From: Mucilaginibacter paludis DSM 18603
Lineage (GTDB): Bacteria > Bacteroidota > Bacteroidia > Sphingobacteriales > Sphingobacteriaceae
Assembly: GCF_000166195.2 (NCBI RefSeq)
Contig: NZ_CM001403.1
Location: 3,242,432 to 3,306,431 of the forward strand
DNA length: 64,000 nt
Reading direction: 5' to 3'
The notes under the pieces: generated by a model
Seen by the model: the letters and a program-made list of their open reading frames with translations, nothing else
What the model was told of the DNA's origin: nothing
Database searches by the model: none
In this document: piece by piece, positions 19,896 through 28,883 of the stretch
Numbering within the stretch: position 1 is the first letter of the stretch
Layout: each line of letters opens with the position of its first letter
Translations under genes and position numbers: made by a program

Positions 19896-22496
19896 ATGAA
19901 ATTTTTTATAGAAAAATTAGAAAATTCACCCGCACGGTTTACGCCTTCTTTTGAGCGGATGCTGTTGCCTGTAAAGCAATGGGTATTATCTGAATTGATA
20001 GATGATTTAAGATCTGAATTTCAGAAAAAAACCACTGTAGAAGATTTTAAGGATTTTTGCGACCTTTCAAAAACCTACATCGATGAAAGGGTAAAGGAAA
20101 AAGCGCAACACTTACCCTGGATCAAATCTGTGATCTTTCTATCACTTCAAATGCTGTCAAAAACATTGGATAAACCCGTTATCTGGACAACAATATTCAA
20201 GAATCAAATTGGCATCCAGGTGGTTGAATCAGATATGGTTGTAATTGACGAGTTTGCTAATTTATATAGACTTTGGAAAGGATACCTTACCAGGGAGGGG
20301 GAATTTGCTCAGCCTTATGCTTTTTATTTGCTATTTGCTGCGGCATTAGGTGACGATAAAATATACCAAAAAATACAAATGAGAGGAAAGAAGGATGATG
20401 CAGACAGTCTCGCCAACTATCTACATTGTGTAGAGACAGGCAAATCGTCCATTAGCGACGATCGCCTGATTGATTTTGTTAAAGACTTTCATAAAAATGG
20501 TAATAGGTTGATAGAGCACAACGGTAATCATTCGGACTATCTTGCGCAAAGCCTTTTTGAGCAGGTTAACCTTAAAAAAGTTGATGTTAGCCCGCTGCTT
20601 GATGGCAACAGTCCTATTAACATATTGGCACTTGGCATACCGGGCAGCGGCAAATCGACAATTATAAAAATGGCCCGGTATGTTTTGGCCGCTCCGGCTG
20701 ATAAACGCCTCGAAATGTCTAGCGCAACGTTGCCAATTACAGCATTAAATTTGGTACGCGAGACAGGAGATGTTGAAAATAAAAATTTTTTTGGCCCTTT
20801 AAGTAAAAGAACCCAAGGCAGCAACTTACCTATCTCAGAAGTTACGGGCGAAGTGAAAATAGGAGGTGTACAATATCCGCTTTCATTTTTCGATGTCAGA
20901 GGAGGAAGCCTTGTTACAACACCCCCTAAATATGTTAGTAAAAAGGTTAATGCCACGGATGTTATCGAGACGGTACTTACTAAAACTGATTTGTTATTAA
21001 TTGTTTTAGACCCCGAAACTATATTTTACGAGGAAGAAGCTACTGAACACTCTTTTGTGGATATTCTTCATTTTATCACAGCTCGGTTGGATTTTCTCTT
21101 CGACCAAAGCAACCACGCAATGGTTGCATTGATATTCGCCAAATTTGATGAATATGGCTCTGTGATCAGAGGGTCTAAAACCATGATCCATAATAAAAAT
21201 CAAATTGATCGGTTCATGGGTTTTATGGAAAATGATTCGGATGAAAACTGGGATTTGCTAGTAGCATCTATAGCTGAAAGCTACAAAAATAACAGCGAAG
21301 ATACTCCGCTGAGTAATACTGTAAAATTGCTACTTGAACGTATAAAACACTTGCTCAAGGTAATTGTTAGCAGTAAAAAACATCCCGTCGTAAACTGTTA
21401 TATTGCCAGTAGCGCAATTATGCAAGAGGTTAGGAAATCGTTATGGACTGGTTATCCCGAAGCTTTTAATGACTTTGCCCAATACATGGCCTGGCTTATC
21501 AGAAAAAAACAAGGTGTTAAAACCAGGCCTTCACAAGTACAAGCTTTATTGGGCGACAATGAAGTTAGTATAGTTTTTTTTAATGCAGGTGATAAAGAAC
21601 TATTGGCCATCGTAGAACGCCAATTTGAAGATGGCATTTTCAGAATTATCGGCGCGGCAGTAAGCGTTCCGCCACAAGCGACTGGTAATTACGTTGATAA
21701 CCAGATAAGACATAACCAAACTTACTTGTATCAGGTGAAATTTATTGATAATGTCACCGATCAGAATTCTAGCATTCCATCCGAAACGGTAACGGTAACG
21801 GTACCCGGACCACCTGCTAAACCTGTTTACCCGCCTGTAGATTTGCAAGAAACTATAGTAAAAGATCATGTAAAGTTAGAGTGGAATAATATTAATGCCA
21901 TACCGGTGGGCAACCGCCTGGAGCGAAATGACAACAACAACGATTTTAAAATGGTATTTGAGGATCAAGGGGAGGCACAAATTTCAGAATATCTGGATAC
22001 AAATACCGAGAAGGGGAAAATTTATTACTATAGAATGCGCTCATTCGAAGCGAATGAATTCTTAAACGAAAGTGGCTATAGTCAGATAAAAGTAGTACGC
22101 ACCAATCCGTATGCTGTGAAAGCAATTAAATGCGAGCCTAAACCCAATAAAGATTATATTGAGTATATTACAATTACTTGGGATGAAGCCTTAAATAATA
22201 GCTATCCAGTTTCGTACCGGCTTACCCGTAGCACCCTTAACAACAAAGGTGGCGTTATTGCAACAGAACAGTTTCCATTGATTGAAGGGAATTTTTATAA
22301 CGACCAAAAAATATCAAAGGGCTTCAGCTATATGTATGAGGTTGTTACTTTCGAACCCGTTCAGGAAAGAATCTCTCGGCCCGTGTTTAGTGAAATCATT
22401 AAAGTTGGTAAGCCTAATACAGCGGCCCTTGCTGTTATCATCATTTGTGCTATTTTATTGATTGTTTGTATATTCTGGATTTTATCGTTAAGATAA
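19896..22496 (+). CDS. Membrane-anchored P-loop GTPase-like protein with FN3 domains (possible TssM analogue)
   Basis: 866 residues from the ATG at 19896, which follows the previous gene by 30 bp; an in-frame ATG 27 bp upstream is less likely. Residues 247-255 are a Walker A / G1 motif (GIPGSGKST). 'FFDVRGG' (D333) could be the G3 switch DxxG, and 'FAKFDEYG' (A415-D418) a G4-like [NT]KxD variant, so the domain at ~235-440 reads as a GTPase of the TRAFAC type. Residues ~580-830 hold about three FN3-like repeats, and the last ~22 residues are a single hydrophobic helix followed by 'LR', a tail anchor. TssM of type VI systems joins an NTPase domain to the inner membrane; this protein could do the same, with reversed domain order. 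The GTPase reading rests on motif spacing. Confidence 0.7.
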   Translation: MKFFIEKLENSPARFTPSFERMLLPVKQWVLSELIDDLRSEFQKKTTVEDFKDFCDLSKTYIDERVKEKAQHLPWIKSVIFLSLQMLSKTLDKPVIWTTIFKNQIGIQVVESDMVVIDEFANLYRLWKGYLTREGEFAQPYAFYLLFAAALGDDKIYQKIQMRGKKDDADSLANYLHCVETGKSSISDDRLIDFVKDFHKNGNRLIEHNGNHSDYLAQSLFEQVNLKKVDVSPLLDGNSPINILALGIPGSGKSTIIKMARYVLAAPADKRLEMSSATLPITALNLVRETGDVENKNFFGPLSKRTQGSNLPISEVTGEVKIGGVQYPLSFFDVRGGSLVTTPPKYVSKKVNATDVIETVLTKTDLLLIVLDPETIFYEEEATEHSFVDILHFITARLDFLFDQSNHAMVALIFAKFDEYGSVIRGSKTMIHNKNQIDRFMGFMENDSDENWDLLVASIAESYKNNSEDTPLSNTVKLLLERIKHLLKVIVSSKKHPVVNCYIASSAIMQEVRKSLWTGYPEAFNDFAQYMAWLIRKKQGVKTRPSQVQALLGDNEVSIVFFNAGDKELLAIVERQFEDGIFRIIGAAVSVPPQATGNYVDNQIRHNQTYLYQVKFIDNVTDQNSSIPSETVTVTVPGPPAKPVYPPVDLQETIVKDHVKLEWNNINAIPVGNRLERNDNNNDFKMVFEDQGEAQISEYLDTNTEKGKIYYYRMRSFEANEFLNESGYSQIKVVRTNPYAVKAIKCEPKPNKDYIEYITITWDEALNNSYPVSYRLTRSTLNNKGGVIATEQFPLIEGNFYNDQKISKGFSYMYEVVTFEPVQERISRPVFSEIIKVGKPNTAALAVIIICAILLIVCIFWILSLR

Positions 22497-22536
22497 AACC
22501 GTGTTAATGTCTATAATTTTTTATAAATAGAGGAAC

Positions 22537-25167
22537 ATGAAAATCCGTCATTTTGTATATGGTAAATTTAATTCAAAGTTTCCCGATTATAATCCCAGGG
22601 TAGTGGATAGTTCGGCTTCGCCGGGCGAATTAATCAGTCAATATGACAGGATCGGAGCTGTTGTTATTAAGCAACTCAGTGCGTTATTTTATCCTTCATT
22701 TCCATCGGTTAACCCAGAAGTGATCATTAAGGTAGATAGCGATTATCTGTTCATCAAATTCTTCGCGCCTTTTATGGATGTAAGAGGCTCCCAGATTCTA
22801 GGATTGTTCCATGCATTTATTTTTAACAGCAAAGAGCTAAGGCAAATTAACTACATGCCGTGGCGCCTGCGTCGTAATTTTGTAAAAAGCTACTCTCCTG
22901 AAGAAATTGTTAGCTGGGACTCTCAGATTTGGTTAAAACGGGACGATTGTGCGATGACACCTACTGTAGTTAAGGATGTGCCGCAGTTGGACGCGGTGCC
23001 ATACAATTCGCCTGATATTTTTTATAACCCATTTACACAATATTTGCTCATTAACAAGCAGGATGGCCAGGAAGCCGAAAGCGTATTAAAATTATTGCCG
23101 GTGGCAAACCGCCTGGCCCTATATTCGTCCGGAGTTATTTTAAACTGTACGGCCAATACACTGGAGCAGATATACGGTAAGGCGCTTCATGTGATTTTTT
23201 TAAATATGTATACTGAAAACGTCCCTACCTGGTTTAACCAAATGGCCGGCGAGGATTTAACTTTGTTAAATCCAACAGAAGCAGAGGTGGTTGCCGAAAA
23301 TCCAAAGTTTACAAACGCCCCCCCGACCTCTTTTGTTCAAAGGCAGCTTGATTATGGAAGTGGTATACCTCTCGCTGACCGACCTGTAGTTAAACTTGCA
23401 CCGCCTGTAGATATTAACGTGGTAATTGATAAGAAAAAGGTCAACATTGATTTTAAGAACAACAATAACGTAAATGTTATTGCAGCTGTTGAGCGGCGGC
23501 AAACAGATGCCAATGAGGAATTTACCGTATTGAAAAGTGGTTTACAGATTGCCGCTAACACTAAAAGCAGTTATATTGACCAAACGGCTGAAAATGGGAG
23601 AGTCTATATTTACAAAATACGCTTTGCCGTAATGGCCGATAGCGTAGGCGATGACAGTAGCAGAGAATTATTGCCGTTAAAAATGCCCCCGGCAGTGATA
23701 GAATCGCTTATCGAGGCTAATTACAATCCGCATGAAAACAGCATTACCTTAACTTGGAAAACACCTCAAAACCAATACCCGGTAGTTTACAGTGTGTTTA
23801 AAACAGCTATTAAGGATGGAGGTAACCCTGTTCAAAAGCAAGTGGCTTCGGGTTTGCGCGAAGACAAGTTTTTTGACAGTGATATAGATAAAAAAGCTGA
23901 TTATATATATCGTATTATAACAGTTGATGCAGCAGATAGCAAAAATGAATCACCACTTTCTGCAGATACCGAAAGGATATTGGTTCATGGCTTAAAGAAA
24001 AAGGAAAATCAAGAAATGCTTAGCGAAACCGGCACCAATGACGTTTTCCGCAAAAAGCCATTCCCATGGAAAAATGTTGCAATTATTACATTGTCGATTA
24101 TGGTGGTTAGTTTTGCAGGCTTGTTAATTTATTCACATGGCGTCCCCGCTGAAGGGGGCAAAACGGCTACTCCAAATACGCCCCGGCATATTGTCCAAGC
24201 AACCGATAGCGCCGGGATAACCGGTGACTCGACGGTTAGGGTGGAAGGCACATTGCAATTAACTGCCAGAAAAACAAATGGTTTATGGCAGAGTTCTGAT
24301 ACTAAGATTGCCGAAGTAGAAAAAAGTATAGGGTTGGTAACTGGAAAAGCTAAGGGAAATGTTATTATCTCCTATTCGCTTAGTAACGATAACTTTAAAA
24401 AAGCAATTCGGGTTATTGATGAAACGGCCACAGTTGTTTCACAGGAGGGTGATTGGATACCTTCCAGTGCCATTTCTCAAATGAAGAAGCTCAAGAAAAA
24501 CAAATTCAGAATAAATGTAAATAGTCCGTTTAAAATTTCTCTGAACTATAAACAAGGAGGAAATGACCGTGGCGGGGTATTAATTAATGTGAAGGAAGCT
24601 CAAACTACGATTACATCAACTGCTCCTTATAAGTTGAAAGGGAATACTTTAGTATTGACATTAGTGAACGAGCAGAAGAATGTAGATATTAAAGGTAGCC
24701 CTGGAGTTTCAGTTGAGGGTAATGGAACTGTGTCCCTCTTGTTTGGCAAAGATAACAGCGAAGAAATCTTTAACATTGATTTCGCATCAAAAGAAACAAC
24801 CGTTAGCACGCCCAATGCCAAAATTAATAATGGAAGAGGGGCAGCCCAAAATGCTCCTAAAATAGTCTTTAAAAACAAAAAATATATTATAGGAGATATT
24901 ATAAAACTTGAACTAAAGCCACCCGTAGAAGGAGGATCATGGAAGCTAGATAATGGCGATATGCAGTTTGCAATAATGACTGATGGGGATATTCAAGCTT
25001 ATAACAAAATCAATCGTAAACAACACTACGATTTTAATGAATTTGGTATCAACAAAAATAAGTGCCTTGTTAAAGTGAGAGATATTATTGGTACCGGAGG
25101 GCAGATATATTATCGTACTGCTGACACTTCGTATGTTGCTAATATTCAGTTAAATTCTCCTAATTAA
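22537..25167 (+). CDS. Single-pass membrane protein with FN3-like and BIG2-like domains
   Basis: 876 residues. Residues 1-260 are a globular part of unknown family; ~290-485 contain two FN3-like repeats similar in style to those of the upstream P-loop protein ('ENGRVYIYKIRFAV', 'DKKADYIYRIITVDAADS'). A single transmembrane helix lies at about 512-532 ('NVAIITLSIMVVSFAGLLIY'). The outer part (~540-876) starts with a BIG2-like Ig domain ('VEGTLQLTARKTNGLWQSSDTKIAEVEKSIGLVTGKAKGNVII') followed by strand-rich repeats. It probably spans the inner membrane with the FN3 part in the cytoplasm and the Ig part in the periplasm, pairing with the P-loop protein through FN3 contacts. Same operon, 40-bp gap. 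Function not assigned. Confidence 0.72.
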   Translation: MKIRHFVYGKFNSKFPDYNPRVVDSSASPGELISQYDRIGAVVIKQLSALFYPSFPSVNPEVIIKVDSDYLFIKFFAPFMDVRGSQILGLFHAFIFNSKELRQINYMPWRLRRNFVKSYSPEEIVSWDSQIWLKRDDCAMTPTVVKDVPQLDAVPYNSPDIFYNPFTQYLLINKQDGQEAESVLKLLPVANRLALYSSGVILNCTANTLEQIYGKALHVIFLNMYTENVPTWFNQMAGEDLTLLNPTEAEVVAENPKFTNAPPTSFVQRQLDYGSGIPLADRPVVKLAPPVDINVVIDKKKVNIDFKNNNNVNVIAAVERRQTDANEEFTVLKSGLQIAANTKSSYIDQTAENGRVYIYKIRFAVMADSVGDDSSRELLPLKMPPAVIESLIEANYNPHENSITLTWKTPQNQYPVVYSVFKTAIKDGGNPVQKQVASGLREDKFFDSDIDKKADYIYRIITVDAADSKNESPLSADTERILVHGLKKKENQEMLSETGTNDVFRKKPFPWKNVAIITLSIMVVSFAGLLIYSHGVPAEGGKTATPNTPRHIVQATDSAGITGDSTVRVEGTLQLTARKTNGLWQSSDTKIAEVEKSIGLVTGKAKGNVIISYSLSNDNFKKAIRVIDETATVVSQEGDWIPSSAISQMKKLKKNKFRINVNSPFKISLNYKQGGNDRGGVLINVKEAQTTITSTAPYKLKGNTLVLTLVNEQKNVDIKGSPGVSVEGNGTVSLLFGKDNSEEIFNIDFASKETTVSTPNAKINNGRGAAQNAPKIVFKNKKYIIGDIIKLELKPPVEGGSWKLDNGDMQFAIMTDGDIQAYNKINRKQHYDFNEFGINKNKCLVKVRDIIGTGGQIYYRTADTSYVANIQLNSPN

Positions 25168-25185
25168 CCCTATTACCTTACCCCA

Positions 25186-26532
25186 ATGTGTGCAAAACCT
25201 ACCTTTAAATTAATGTTAGTTGGATTATTGTTATTAGCTTCAAAAATTTGTACCGCGCAAGACAGGATCATCATCATGATCGACAGTACCATTTTTAATA
25301 AAACGAATAACATTGCCGATTTAGACAACTTTAAGTTACAAGTGGCGCAAGCTTTGCCAGATAAAATTGTTCGCTTTCGTGCCCCTGGAATAAATACGTT
25401 TAATTTTTCTTTATACGTTTTCTCTCCAGGCAAAAACGAGTTTTATGCTAAAGAGGTCTATAGCGGCCATCGTTGGCACGAAATTGAATTGGTGGAAAGA
25501 TACCACTCACTTTTTTCAAACATTAAAAGCTCAAAAACTTATGGCAATGCTTTTGAATTTTTAAGCATTTTTGATGCAAATGCCTTCAAAAACCATTCGC
25601 TGGCATCATCCGCAGGTGAAACCATTTTCGTTATACTTAGCCAGGTCCCCTTTCCGTATTGCACAAACACAGGAGGTCTCAACACCATGCTTACTTTCAA
25701 ACAGGTTCCACGTAATGATTTTATTACTTTCAATTACCGCACATCAACTATAAAGCCGGACAGCCTCGGCGAATCGCGCGCCGCGCGAGTAGGCGTTTAT
25801 GAATACCGCATAAAAAGAACTGTTGATAATATATTTTTGGGACCGGGTCAACAAATGCCGTTGACTTTTAACAGTGTGCGCGAAACGGCACCGTCCACTT
25901 TATCCCTTAGCCTTAAGGTAAAAGATAACTATACCAGCCTGAAACTTAACCTTCAAAATGCCACAAAAATTCAAATTGATGCCATTACGCTCAATTATAT
26001 AAAAGGGAAAGATAGCCAATCAAATCTTTTGCCCAACGCCGGTCCTGTGGTTTTGAAAAGTAACGATAATACATTGCCCCGCGTGATAATGGGTAAAATC
26101 GGAGTCAATAATGTCTTTCCGCTTTACGAGATGGTACAGCCTTATTTGAAACTATATGCTAACATGCCCACGGATACCGTATATTACGGACAGCTATTGG
26201 TAAAATATCAGCTTTTTGATGTGGTCGACCCTTTTATCAAATTTGCAGATACTATAACCTTCAAAGTTACGACCGAGGCACCTAAAAACTTGTATTTGGG
26301 ATTTAACGGTAAAAAATTACTTGACAACGCCAACTTAATAAAATATGGCAACAAGTTTAGTCCAAAGGTGCCAGTTACCCAAGATGTGTTAATCAAGAAA
26401 TATGGTTCCACGCTGCAGTACTTAATTTACGCCGTTATTGGCTTACTGATAGCCATAATAGTATTAGTTTGGTATTTTTTAATTAAAAAAAAGCGGCTCA
26501 CCTTATCTAACGCACGCACATTCTGGAAATAA
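25186..26532 (+). CDS. Periplasmic protein with signal peptide and C-terminal membrane anchor
   Basis: 448 residues with an N-terminal signal peptide (hydrophobic 'LMLVGLLLLASKICTAQ') and a C-terminal transmembrane helix at about 413-435 followed by a KKKR stop-transfer. The part between is therefore in the periplasm. It opens with 'RIIIMIDSTIFNKTNNIADLDNFKLQVAQAL', which resembles the first strand and helix of a von Willebrand A-like fold but without a complete MIDAS motif that I can verify; later parts are strand-rich. Nineteen bp behind the FN3/BIG2 gene, so likely part of the same envelope complex. Family unknown. Confidence 0.7.
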   Translation: MCAKPTFKLMLVGLLLLASKICTAQDRIIIMIDSTIFNKTNNIADLDNFKLQVAQALPDKIVRFRAPGINTFNFSLYVFSPGKNEFYAKEVYSGHRWHEIELVERYHSLFSNIKSSKTYGNAFEFLSIFDANAFKNHSLASSAGETIFVILSQVPFPYCTNTGGLNTMLTFKQVPRNDFITFNYRTSTIKPDSLGESRAARVGVYEYRIKRTVDNIFLGPGQQMPLTFNSVRETAPSTLSLSLKVKDNYTSLKLNLQNATKIQIDAITLNYIKGKDSQSNLLPNAGPVVLKSNDNTLPRVIMGKIGVNNVFPLYEMVQPYLKLYANMPTDTVYYGQLLVKYQLFDVVDPFIKFADTITFKVTTEAPKNLYLGFNGKKLLDNANLIKYGNKFSPKVPVTQDVLIKKYGSTLQYLIYAVIGLLIAIIVLVWYFLIKKKRLTLSNARTFWK

Positions 26533-26542
26533 CAAAACAATT

Positions 26543-26854
26543 ATGTCGGAACAAAATCATTATATCGTTTTAGAGATTGACAAAAGTGCTGACCAGGATA
26601 CTATAAAACGTGCTTTCAGGAAGTTGTCGATATTGTACCACCCGGATAAAACAGGCAATGATCCGGTTCTGACAGAAAAATTTATTGCGGTTAAATTGGC
26701 CTACGAGGTACTTAGTAATCCTGAGAAAAGAAAGCGTTACAATGATATATTGGAAGGACGGGCACAGCCCGATCAGCGTACAACTTTTTCATCACCCACA
26801 GAGCCGCCGATAGTAACAAGGATTATAAAGATTTTTGATAATCTCGAGTTTTGA
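26543..26854 (+). CDS. Small J-domain (DnaJ-like) protein
   Basis: 103 residues, almost entirely a J-domain (residues ~4-70): helix I 'NHYIVLEIDKSADQDTIKRAFR', the invariant HPD loop in 'ILYHPDKTGND', and helix III/IV 'FIAVKLAYEVLSNPEKRKRYND'. It lacks the Gly/Phe and zinc domains of DnaJ, so it is a co-chaperone that would stimulate an Hsp70 at a defined place. It is the last gene of the operon, 10 bp after the periplasmic protein. A J-protein here could guide assembly or effector loading, or remodel used apparatus in place of ClpV; this is inference. Confidence 0.88.
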   Translation: MSEQNHYIVLEIDKSADQDTIKRAFRKLSILYHPDKTGNDPVLTEKFIAVKLAYEVLSNPEKRKRYNDILEGRAQPDQRTTFSSPTEPPIVTRIIKIFDNLEF

Positions 26855-26871
26855 TTAGCGTATGTGTCCTG

Positions 26872-27954
26872 TCACTCGGCACTCAAACTATTTAATGCGT
26901 CGCTTTCTTCGTCGGAATACCTTGCCTCATAGGCTGGGTGTTCGTCAGCCCGCTGTTTATAAATATCTTGGATAATTTCTTTATCACTTAGCTTTGATAA
27001 ATCCTTCCCTGCTAAAGCGTTATCAATTATCCTGGTATTAGGACCATGCTGAACTGACGTAGACCAAACCACATCTCGGAGCGTATCTGACCTCAAGTTT
27101 AAATCCAAGCCCAAGCGATCCAACAAGCGACTCTGTGTTACATCATAATGAGTCCTTTTTACAAAATCAAACTGCGCTTGTTTAAATTCATCTGAGTTAT
27201 CTGTTGCAATCCTTTTCCATTTATCAGAAAACTCCTTAGAACCTGGTGTTAATCCTTCGAATTTATCTTTCCATTTAGCCCCTTGCGAGCTTTCCAGAAA
27301 TTCTTTTACACGCCCACCTATCTTGCCATTATTATCACGGCTTTTTAACTGATAACTTCCATATGAAACACCGCCAGGGTCGTTATTTCCAGACGAAACA
27401 GTGCCAGGACCACGGCCTCCAGTCTCATATTTTTCCGATAATCCGCCTAATTCCCCTGCTTTGTTTCCTTCAGCCTTTTGATTAGTAATATGTCCTTTCA
27501 CTTCCAGCCGCCTCTCTTCCCTAAACACTTTTTGGTTGGTATCAACGACTTTCCACGTGCCACTTTTCATGGCTTGGGTATCTGGTGTTGCACCAAAACC
27601 AGATACCTTTTGTGCCGGGGTTAAAAACACAGCTGTGAAGCTACCTGTAGTAGTTGATAACATGGCACGTGAGCCATTTACACTGACAATTTTTGAAAGC
27701 GTTGGTTCGTCTACAATAAATTCAATTGTGCCAATAACACCAGGTACATCCCTGAAAATCTTCGTTGTATACTGTTGCGGTTTATAATCATTAGCAAAAC
27801 CAGGTACATGAACGCCCAGCAGAGAATTATTTTCTGAGAGCAGTAGCGCATTATCTGCCCCATTAATGGTTAAATGACCATTCCAGCCAAACCAATCCCA
27901 CGTTTCATCGGCTATCAAATTAATTACCGCAGCCTTTTTTAAAAATGGTTTCAT
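26872..27954 (-). CDS. Two-part effector: N-terminal delivery domain plus lysozyme-like peptidoglycan hydrolase
   Basis: I place the start at 27954 because the protein then begins MKPFLKK, aligning with MTPFLKH of the second effector at 34670; about 360 residues. Residues 1-150 are the shared domain: 'W.WFGWNGHLTI', 'FRDVPGVIGTIEFIVDEPTLSKIVSVNG', 'TTTGSFTAVFL', 'SGTWKVV'. From ~residue 180 comes 'KYETGGRGPGTVSSG' and 'DPGGVSYGSYQLKS', the hallmark of a lysozyme-like glycosidase found in phage and bacterial cell-wall hydrolases, with the Glu of YETGG the likely catalytic acid. It is convergent with the operon (17 bp from the J-domain gene). No immunity gene follows on its strand; one of the secreted proteins at 28.1-29.7 kb could serve. 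Predicted role: export and cleavage of rival peptidoglycan. Confidence 0.72.
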   Translation of the reverse strand: MKPFLKKAAVINLIADETWDWFGWNGHLTINGADNALLLSENNSLLGVHVPGFANDYKPQQYTTKIFRDVPGVIGTIEFIVDEPTLSKIVSVNGSRAMLSTTTGSFTAVFLTPAQKVSGFGATPDTQAMKSGTWKVVDTNQKVFREERRLEVKGHITNQKAEGNKAGELGGLSEKYETGGRGPGTVSSGNNDPGGVSYGSYQLKSRDNNGKIGGRVKEFLESSQGAKWKDKFEGLTPGSKEFSDKWKRIATDNSDEFKQAQFDFVKRTHYDVTQSRLLDRLGLDLNLRSDTLRDVVWSTSVQHGPNTRIIDNALAGKDLSKLSDKEIIQDIYKQRADEHPAYEARYSDEESDALNSLSAE

Positions 27955-28096
27955 AGCATCAATTAACAATAAATTGCATTATTCGATAAATATAAATAAT
28001 ATTATTTCGGAATAGATATTTGCGTTTTTTTTCTTAATTTGAGTGCTTGAAGTTGTTATAAAGAACTTTTACTATTTTAAACCGACCTTACATAAA

Positions 28097-28819
28097 ATGA
28101 TAAAAAGAATACTTTTACTAAGCTTTATTGCTTCTTTTGGCAATGGTATTTGCCACGGGCAAAACACCCCATCCGTTTATTCTACATCTAAGCCAAACGC
28201 ATCCTCAAAACAGCCGTCCCCGAACAAAGCAAAATTGCTTGATTCTGTAACCATAAATGATAATAAGCTTGGCTCTATTACTATAAATATGAAAGAGTTC
28301 AGGGCCGAAGCTTTAAAGAAAACAAAACAACTTACCGAATATATCGGTGTTATTACCAATAATGCCAGCAGTAACGACAATGCTAATATTGCTATTGACC
28401 AGGCTCTTACGCTATTTGTAAATAAAAATGCCACAGTTGAAATTTCGCAAGCGGGCATACATAATAAAAATAGTCTCCCTGTTAAGATAAAGCCCTATTT
28501 AAACGGACTGAAACTACATACTCATTTCGACAAAATTGAAGTCACTTATTCCAATATCGCATATGTGCCGGAGTTTAAAAAAGGGCCAGACGGCAACTTC
28601 TATAGTGTCGTGACTTTTGAACAACGGTTCACTGGCTCTAATGAGCAACAAATGGTCTATGGCGACATTACTAAAAAAAATGTAGTAGTAGTATTAAAAA
28701 CCTACTCGAAGATGGGGACTAACGGAGTTTCAAAAACTTTTTGGCATGTGTTTTTGTCGGATATTGGCGTGGATGAGACAATCTCGCTACCTGTACCTAC
28801 AAAAAAGAAAAATAACTGA
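28097..28819 (+). CDS. Secreted protein of unknown function
   Basis: 240 residues from the ATG at 28097, which gives a proper signal peptide (MIKRILLLSFIASFGNGICHGQ); the longer open frame upstream lacks one. No lipobox. After a Ser/Pro/Lys-rich linker comes a part with 'VTINDNKLGSITINMKEF' and a C-terminal strand-rich region ('IEVTYSNIAYVPEF', 'MVYGDITKKNVVVVLKTYSK'). I recognise no family. It is the first of three plus-strand genes for exported proteins that follow the effector gene and may form one transcript; a periplasmic accessory or protective (immunity) role is possible. Confidence 0.65.
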   Translation: MIKRILLLSFIASFGNGICHGQNTPSVYSTSKPNASSKQPSPNKAKLLDSVTINDNKLGSITINMKEFRAEALKKTKQLTEYIGVITNNASSNDNANIAIDQALTLFVNKNATVEISQAGIHNKNSLPVKIKPYLNGLKLHTHFDKIEVTYSNIAYVPEFKKGPDGNFYSVVTFEQRFTGSNEQQMVYGDITKKNVVVVLKTYSKMGTNGVSKTFWHVFLSDIGVDETISLPVPTKKKNN

Positions 28820-28883
28820 TTCTCCCTCTTTTACAATATTTGCAAACCTCTTTTTATTTAACACCCGAAGTAATCATAGTGCC

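Noticed and set aside
11464..26854. Ordinary type VI secretion system (T6SSiii)
   Set aside because: Expected TssB, TssC, Hcp, ClpV, TssF and TssG are not recognisable; only the VgrG-like gene and a weak TssK-like start support the comparison.
27955..27969. Upstream start of the first effector
   Set aside because: Alignment with the second effector begins at the ATG at 27954.
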